Shown in pieces: positions 38,254 to 64,000 of a DNA stretch of 64,000 nucleotides (within the stretch, counting starts at the first letter, position 1; every line of letters begins with the position of its first letter). A program made the translations under genes and the position numbers. The notes beneath the pieces are model-generated. The model saw nothing but the letters and a program-made list of their open reading frames with translations. It had not been told where the DNA came from and did not search any database. The stretch comes from Flaccisagitta enflata (lineage: Eukaryota > Chaetognatha > Sagittoidea > Aphragmophora), in contig OZ231127.1 in the NCBI GenBank assembly GCA_965153355.1, positions 80,104,001 to 80,168,000 on the forward strand, written 5' to 3'.

Positions 38254-39790
38254 CAGCTGGGTCTCCTACGATTCTAAGAAAGGTAGGCGTTTGGGTTAGA
38301 AAGCTTATGTTTTAAAATTTCTAACCCATTTCACAATAGGAAATAAAGTTTTTAGTCGCGTGCTACGCGACTCTACAACCCGCTTTGTCGGTCCGTCCGT
38401 CGGTCCGTCGGTCCGTCCGTCCGTCGGTCCGTCGGTCCGTCACACTTTACTTTTTTTTGGTTTTTGCGGTTTTTGGCCTCACTGCTCCTGCCCAAATGAT
38501 GGAGTGACCTCAATTATGGCCCCTGCCCACCCGCACGCGACTGGGGTAGCCGTGTATCCGGCCTTGTTTTCATGATATCTCAAAAAGCGCTGCTTCAATT
38601 CTACTAATTTCTTGGGTGATTACGCATGGTGGGATGACATGCTGATGCCATAAAAGAGTAGCATCGCCACTCTGCTGTAAATTGGTAAAAATTGTGAAAG
38701 ATAAATTCCTACAGTTGGGTTTGTGGAATGACAGCGTAAACTGGAGGAAGGTATTTAAGTGTCTTAATTTCATTTGACAGACTTGATATTTGAAATATTA
38801 GTTGTTTAATCGATGCTTGTGTCCCTGAGTTTTTCAGTTACTGTGGAAACTAAAAAGTTTTTTTTGAACAGTCATAACTGCTAAAATATCAATGTTTTCA
38901 CATAAATGATGAAAAAACATTGCTCAAAATTAAATTTACAACAAGTTTCCCACAGTATGTTCTGTAAGAATATCACTTGTTTAGCTGTTGCTAGGGGGCA
39001 TCATTTACTGGTTGCAATGTGTGATGCTCCCTAGCAACGGCCAAACGAGCAATATTCTTACAGAACATACTATGAGAAAGTTGTAGCAAATTTAACTCTA
39101 AGCAATGTTCCCTGATCATATCTGTCAAAATATTGATATTCTAGCAGTTATAAATGCTCAAAAAATTCATTTTGGTTTCTATAGCAACCTAAAAAGTCAG
39201 GGACACAAGTATCAATTGAACAACTTATATTTCAAATATCGAGTTTGTATAATGAAATTAAGACACTTTAATACCTTCCTCCATTTTAGGCTATTATTCC
39301 ATGAAACCCACTGTATCTACATTTATTTTGTTTCTACGTTTTTTTCTTTCGTTTCTATAAATTCTAGGTTTTTAAAATAATCAATATCAGAAAAAAAAAG
39401 AATTTTTTCCTTTTTGCTCCTTCTATTGGTTGGTTCACTTTTTAGTCACATTCTTACTATCATGGGGAACTTTGACAAGTCAAGAATTCTAAGAAACCTA
39501 AGCAACCTTTGCACACCTAAAAGTTTAAGAAACCTAGATAGGAATTTTTCCTTCTCTGTTTTCATCTACTTACAGCAGAGTGGCGATGCTATATTTCTAT
39601 GGCATCAGGATGTCATTCCATTATTAGTAATCACCCAAAAAATTGGAAAAATTGAAGTGGTGCTTTTTAGGTCAAAATGAGAATAATCATATTCCCATTG
39701 TAAAATTGGTTAGGAAACCTAAAAACATAAGCTTTCTAACCCAGATTGCTTAGTTTCTAAGAAACATAGGATTCCCAGCTGCCTATGCCG
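38254..39790. repeat. Giant imperfect palindrome, centre near 39012
   Basis: Left-arm blocks reappear reversed on the right: GCAGCTGGGTCTCCTACG / GGATTCCCAGCTGC, GGGTTAGAAAGCTTATGTTT / AAACATAAGCTTTCTAACCC, GAGTAGCATCGCCACTCTG / CAGAGTGGCGATGCTA, and close to the centre ATTCTTACAGAACATACTATG. Without the 218-bp family A insert at 38351 it is about 1.3 kb. Transcribed through, it would give a long hairpin RNA. The small ORFs inside are not genes. Confidence 0.75.
38351..38568 (-). mobile_element. Family A element, variant II, in the left arm of the palindrome
   Basis: Hairpin AGTCGCGTGCTACGCGACT, a GTCC/GTCG microsatellite, GCACGCGACT arm and CCGGCCTTGTTTT end. Complete copy. Confidence 0.8.
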
Positions 39791-40116
39791 TTGATACTTA
39801 TGAAACTGCTGCCCCTCTCATCATATTCATCCTACATCAACTAACTTGGGGACACCGGGTACCGCTGTCCATCTAAAATTTTTGCCACTATTTCTGCCTG
39901 CCTGCCTGTATCACAATCAACATTCAACAAATGTAAGTTGGTACCTTTGAGGAGAGTCTTTGCAAGACAAGGGCACATTCTTTAGGTCGGTGGTTTGGTT
40001 TTTGAATGATAACACATTCATTTCCAAATTTGACAAAACCAGACATAATTCTTCCCCGTTCATGTTTGAAACAAAATCTATAGCGCCATATGCTTTTTCC
40101 TCCTTTATGTTCCTTT

Positions 40117-40241
<125 letters not shown>

Positions 40242-40284
40242 ATTGTGCTCATGATGATTAGGTGGAGTCGGTTGGGGAGTTCGT

Positions 40285-60015
<19,731 letters not shown>

Positions 60016-60355
60016 GTGAGGCAATGGAGTACATCAATGCCAGCTCATGGAACAGATTTGTACTGAGGTAAGGCAATGGAGTATATCAATGCCAGCTCAT
60101 GGAACAAATTTGTACTGAGGTAAGGCAATGGAGTACATCAATGCCAGCTCATGGAACAGATTTGTACTGAGGTAAGGCAATGGATTATATCATGACTAAC
60201 AGTATTACCAGCTTATACAATACATTTGTACTGAGGTAAGGCAATTGAGTACATCAATGCCAGCTCATGGAACAGATTTGTACTGAGGTAAGGCAATGGA
60301 GTCCATCAATGCCAGCTCATGGAACAGATTTGTACTGAGGTAAGACAATGGAGTA
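60016..60355 (+). repeat. Tandem copies of the 3' end of cyclase exon 24
   Basis: Six further 52-bp units of exon tail plus donor (GCAATGGAGTACATCAATGC, CAGCTCATGGAACAGATTTG, TACTGAGGTAAG) follow the exon. Most are nearly identical; one is diverged. The exon's own donor is GTGAGG, the copies have GTAAGG or GTAAGA. Confidence 0.9.
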
Positions 60356-60394
60356 CACCGTCTTTAAATCGAAATGGCAAATAGTAAACCTTTG

Positions 60395-61070
60395 TTGCTC
60401 CAAAACTACTTGCCCAAAAGCCTTCAAATTTTCAGTGAATCTTGGTAACAACTGACCATTTTGTCATGCAAAAACTCAGATTTTATTACTGAATAGTTTG
60501 GGGTCAGTAAAACACACAGAATATGCCCAATTTTTAGGGTTGAATTTTTTTTCTTGCTTTATTTGAAAAGACTTGTCTTTATCAATATACAGAGGTCAAA
60601 AAAATTGAGCTAGAACTCCGGGGTTGGTCTCAAATGATAGGAAATTTTTCAGAGATTACACTTTTACCAAAAAATTGAAAAAAGTTGGAGATATTTTGAG
60701 GTTATCATTGGTTTTTGACAATCATTGCTAAAATCCAGACTGATAATCATTTGAAAATCATTCAAATCTTCTTAAATACAAAAAAATAATGAAATTTTCA
60801 AGCAGAACTTATATTTATGATTTTTTACTCCTAATTTAAGACCAACTCCAGGGTTCAAGCTTGCTTAATGAAGAAAAAAACAATAAACAAAAAAGATTCT
60901 TCCAAGTATAGCTGGGAGAAATTGTTTTATTCCATAAAGTTGATAGCTTTTCAATGCTTTAATGACCCCCAAACTATTCAATATCAAAATCTGGGTTTTG
61001 GCATGACAAAATGGTCAGTTGTTGCCAACATTCACTGAAAATTTGAAGGCTTTTGGGCTAATAGTAGGGG
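60395..61070. mobile_element. Element with ~105-bp inverted ends
   Basis: CCCAAAAGCCTTCAAATTTT, CTGACCATTTTGTCATGC and GAATAGTTTGGGG at the left reappear reversed at the right (60962-61060). The 450-bp middle is AT-rich and non-coding. It lies beyond exon 24 in the cyclase gene. Confidence 0.6.
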
Positions 61071-61329
61071 ATGAATTATCTGATTGTTAGCCCACCGATG
61101 CATTTTCTCATGGAGAGTTAACATCTGAAGGGGGTGAAGCTAAAAAAAATGCTACATTTCATGGGAAAATGCCGGCTATTGAAAATCATTCATAATCAGT
61201 AATTCTGGTATGCTTAATGGGATTAAAGTACCATCGAAAAAGGCAGTTTTTACAGAGTTTTCTTCATAACCTGATAACGGTTTGATAGAAAATCTTTGAA
61301 ATGATCTTGTTTGAAAGATATTTGACAGT

Positions 61330-61800
61330 AGAGTATGATAACTAAGATATAGGGGAGGGGAGCCCCTGAAAGACCCTGCAAGGGGCCCCAGTGGGGCCCA
61401 AATTGGCTAAAAAAGCCAAATATGACCAAAATTACAAATTTTTTTGTTGTTTCTTCTTCATTATGATTGGAGGAGTAAATTTGATTTCAAGATACTGTTA
61501 TTTGGTGTTGAGTAGCAGTATAAAAGGTAAGGATAATCTGGGGACCCTATCCCAGTGGCCTACAGGCTTCAAAAAAATCAAATAGACAATACTGGCAAAG
61601 CTGGCAAACATGTCTTTTGGGTCATTTTTTCTGCTTCATTGTTATCAGAGGAATAAAGTTGCTGTCAAGACACTATTGTCTTGTATATGGGAACAGTAAT
61701 GATGGTTAAGGGCCCTCAGGGACCCCATCCAGGGGCCCTAGGGACTCAAAAAAGCCAAATCAACTAAAATCTTTGTATATTTCATAGTTAGATCACAGAA
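61330..61800. repeat. Two diverged ~230-bp tandem units rich in GGGCCCC
   Basis: Both units contain GGGACCC...CCCAG.GGCC, AAAAAAGCCAAAT and TTCTTCATTATGATTGGAGG-like text. They resemble the inner part of the inverted repeats at 28.1 and 31.9 kb. Confidence 0.45.
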
Positions 61801-61889
61801 TTTTCATGTTTCTATCAGTATTTTCTACATCAACCTTTACTCAATTTTTTTGTTTGATTGCTTTATTGATTGTTCAATTGACTGAATAA

Positions 61890-62345
61890 TTGATTTTAGT
61901 CCATGCTACGGGGCTCTTAATGATAATCTTTGGTTGATAGGTTGGTAGGTCAGTCAGTCAGTCCGCGGGTTGGTCCATCTACTACAAAGTTCTTTCCCAT
62001 GCTTTTGAAATCTTTCCTAGAGCAGTCTGAGGTTTCCTTTTCATCTATTTGTTCATTCATTTATTCATTCATATACAAACATTCTGATTCACAATTCGCA
62101 CATGACTTAAAACAATTGTCTTAATGGATTGATGAATGAAAAACAAGTAACGTGGGGTCACAACATTGTTGTGTACAGGTGGGCAGGAGCATACAACCCC
62201 TGCCTACACTCCTTCCACTCTCCACACCCCTTAACCTTGACACAGACAAAATTTATCTTATAAACAGGATAGATGGACAGCAGACTGACAGATGGACAGA
62301 CGGACCAATTAACAGGCATCCCCTCGTTTAGTCCGCGACTTAAGA
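61890..62345. mobile_element. Degenerate family A copies
   Basis: Near 61895 a reversed 3' end (TTTTAGTCCATGCTACGGGG) with GGTAGGTCAGTCAGTC units; near 62145-62340 forward text (AGGTGGGCAGGAGC, GGACAGACGGACC, TTTAGTCCGCGACTTAA). Too worn to assign a variant. Confidence 0.4.
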
Positions 62346-63797
62346 GTGGAGAAACTAGAAATAGAATTGTTCAATCATAGAAACTTCTGGATAGGCACAG
62401 AACCCATGGTTTTCCGATCGTCTTTTGGGTAATTTTTTGCTTTTTCAGTTTTCAGCTTAAGTGAGAACACTTTTGGTAGTCACATAATAGAGTATTGATT
62501 AGCTAATGGGTGCCGATGGGTGCCATGATGCACTATGCTTAGTTCCACAGAACAAAAATCCTCAAACCAGCCTCTGAAGATATCCTAGTCAATGTTATAT
62601 GTACCACGCAAATAAAAAAAAAGATGCACCTCTTTATTTCATGATAAAACTGATATAAAAACCAATTTGAACCAATTTCTGTTGAATCATATTAAAAGAT
62701 TTTCAAAAAATCTGTATCTCGAACAGTTTAGGAGCTAAAGCTCTGCAAAAAGAAGCACTATTTTGCTAAAATGCACTGTTTACATAGGGATTGTGAAACT
62801 GAAATAGGCAACGTTTTTACTCAAACTGATGCCATTTCTAAATGAAAAAAGATGGCAATACCAGATTGGCTCCAAATGAAAGTACTTTCAAAGGGCTTCA
62901 AAATGATCTAAGATTTTCCTTGATTCTAAATTCTTTAAAGATTTATTGGCTAAATCAACCATTTAAAAGTCTTTTTTTTTATTTGTGTGGTACATATAAG
63001 CATGCTCATGGATTAAATCCAAAATGACATCATCAGGAAGCATGGTTCATAAATTTGATGCATGATACCTCCTCCTTAGCTGCTCTGACCTGACCTGACC
63101 TGAAACTGAGTTTGAAGTGACTAAAGAAATTACATGGCATCACATTAGCAGCTTTGAAGTCTGACAACAACATAAAACTAACTGATAGATAAAACTCGGC
63201 CAAGTACCAAAAGAGTAACATAGCAATCTTGTTTTGCCTGTCATTTCTGAACAAATTGAGCTAAACTAACATGATTGGTGGCATGAAATTCAATGTATTT
63301 TCAGAATCTCACTGTTTTTTTCATCATTTCTTTGTTTTAGCAGAGATGACTCAAAATGCTTGCCATTATATGTATGTTGTAGATAGTAAGGGGCGTACAC
63401 ATAGATGTAGGGGAGCTCTGAAGTTAGCAACGTCCACTAAGGATTTCAAGACCGAGTCAGAATCTAGACCGACTTACATAAAATAGGAAAATTGAAAAAG
63501 AAATAGTAATTTTTTCACTTATTGCATCATCTATGAATGAAAATCTTTTATTTTGAGGCTTTTTTAGGATATTTCAAACAAACTTAGCTAATTTTTTTCT
63601 CTTTTTAACTGTTTATCATTGAAATTTTAAATTTTTCAATCTTCAATCACTCCTTATTCAAGTCCGACTTAGATTTCAAGACCGACTTTTACCACGTCCA
63701 TAGACGTGGTGGACGTGGCATCCCCTACATCCATGGGCGTACAGGTGGAGCTACCCCTCCCCTTGATGCACACATGCATGCATGTATGCATGCACTG

Positions 63798-63853
<56 letters not shown>

Positions 63854-64000
63854 GCAGTATCTCAAATTTGCATTTTCACACTTTTCAACTGGAGCCCGTT
63901 TTGAGTCACAACTCACAACTCTGAGAGACTTTGTCAATCCATTGCTCTGTTGATCCATTGGTCAGATCATGATGATCTAGTTGTAGTGTTAAAACAAGCA
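62346..64000. other. Right edge: third ~400-bp repeat copy, (CA)n, no exon seen
   Basis: 62610-62990 matches 790-1165. (CA)n lies at 63799-63851 and a worn family A end (GAGTCACAACTCACAACTCT) at 63902-63960. I searched for the remaining C2a exons (GINVGPVVAG and NTVNVASR text) and did not find them. Confidence 0.5.

Larger units (their letters stand above)
38098..39875 (-). mobile_element. Probable family B element carrying a giant palindrome
   Basis: A family B 3' end (TTTGGGCAGCAACTGCAAAG, GGGGCCGATGACCTATGC) opens at 38098 and a 5' block (CACCGGGTACCGCTGTCCAT) closes near 39870. A ~20-bp satellite fills 38140-38250. The rest is the palindrome at 38254-39790. That all this is one element is inference from matching ends. 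Confidence 0.4.

Overview
The window is nuclear DNA of an invertebrate animal. Genes are split by many introns with standard GT-AG borders. Between and inside genes lie dense microsatellites (GT, GA/CT, GTT/CAA, GTCT, TTCA) and layers of short non-autonomous transposons. A two-repeat membrane adenylyl cyclase together with a p62-type autophagy receptor fits Metazoa. I cannot name the phylum from sequence alone. No rRNA, tRNA, CRISPR array or bacterial-type operon was seen.

Layout. Positions 1-11445, minus strand: a p62/SQSTM1-type gene (PB1 domain, ZZ zinc finger, His-rich segment) in seven exons, continuing beyond position 1. Upstream of it is a TATA box with a perfect three-unit heat-shock element. 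Its intron between the two halves of the ZZ finger holds an intact-looking Penelope-like reverse transcriptase ORF (4400-6319, opposite strand) and a hAT-type element with a perfect 8-bp target duplication. 11.7-16.4 kb: repeats. 16501-17797, plus: a two-exon, single-pass membrane protein with a Pro/Tyr/Gly-rich tail. 17.8-34.3 kb: repeats, including a 4.7-kb long-inverted-repeat structure with a broken, possibly KptA-like ORF. 34.3-37.0 kb, plus: a predicted spliced gene encoding a poly-Gln and Thr-rich protein. 38.25-39.79 kb: a giant palindrome. 40285-60015, plus: 24 consecutive in-phase exons of a transmembrane adenylyl cyclase, ending inside the second catalytic domain; the last exons lie beyond the window.

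Repeats. One short family (family A here) occurs about 25 times: a 5' end like ACAAGGCCGGATACACGG, an internal GGAC/CCGA microsatellite and a 3' hairpin ending in CTAAAA. This resembles non-autonomous Helentron/HINE elements. Its 5' arm and 3' hairpin arm change together in at least six matched variants. A second hairpin-ended family (B) has matched ends in each copy. A third (C) has GGGCGTTTCTAGT-like termini and clean 3-bp target duplications in all four copies. In the cyclase gene, family A elements fill much of several introns and touch splice acceptors, and three exons are followed by tandem copies of their own 3' ends with the splice donor.

The genes do not form a pathway. The strongest new observations are the co-varying ends of family A, the recurrent exon-border duplications in one gene, and the stress-type promoter of the p62 gene.
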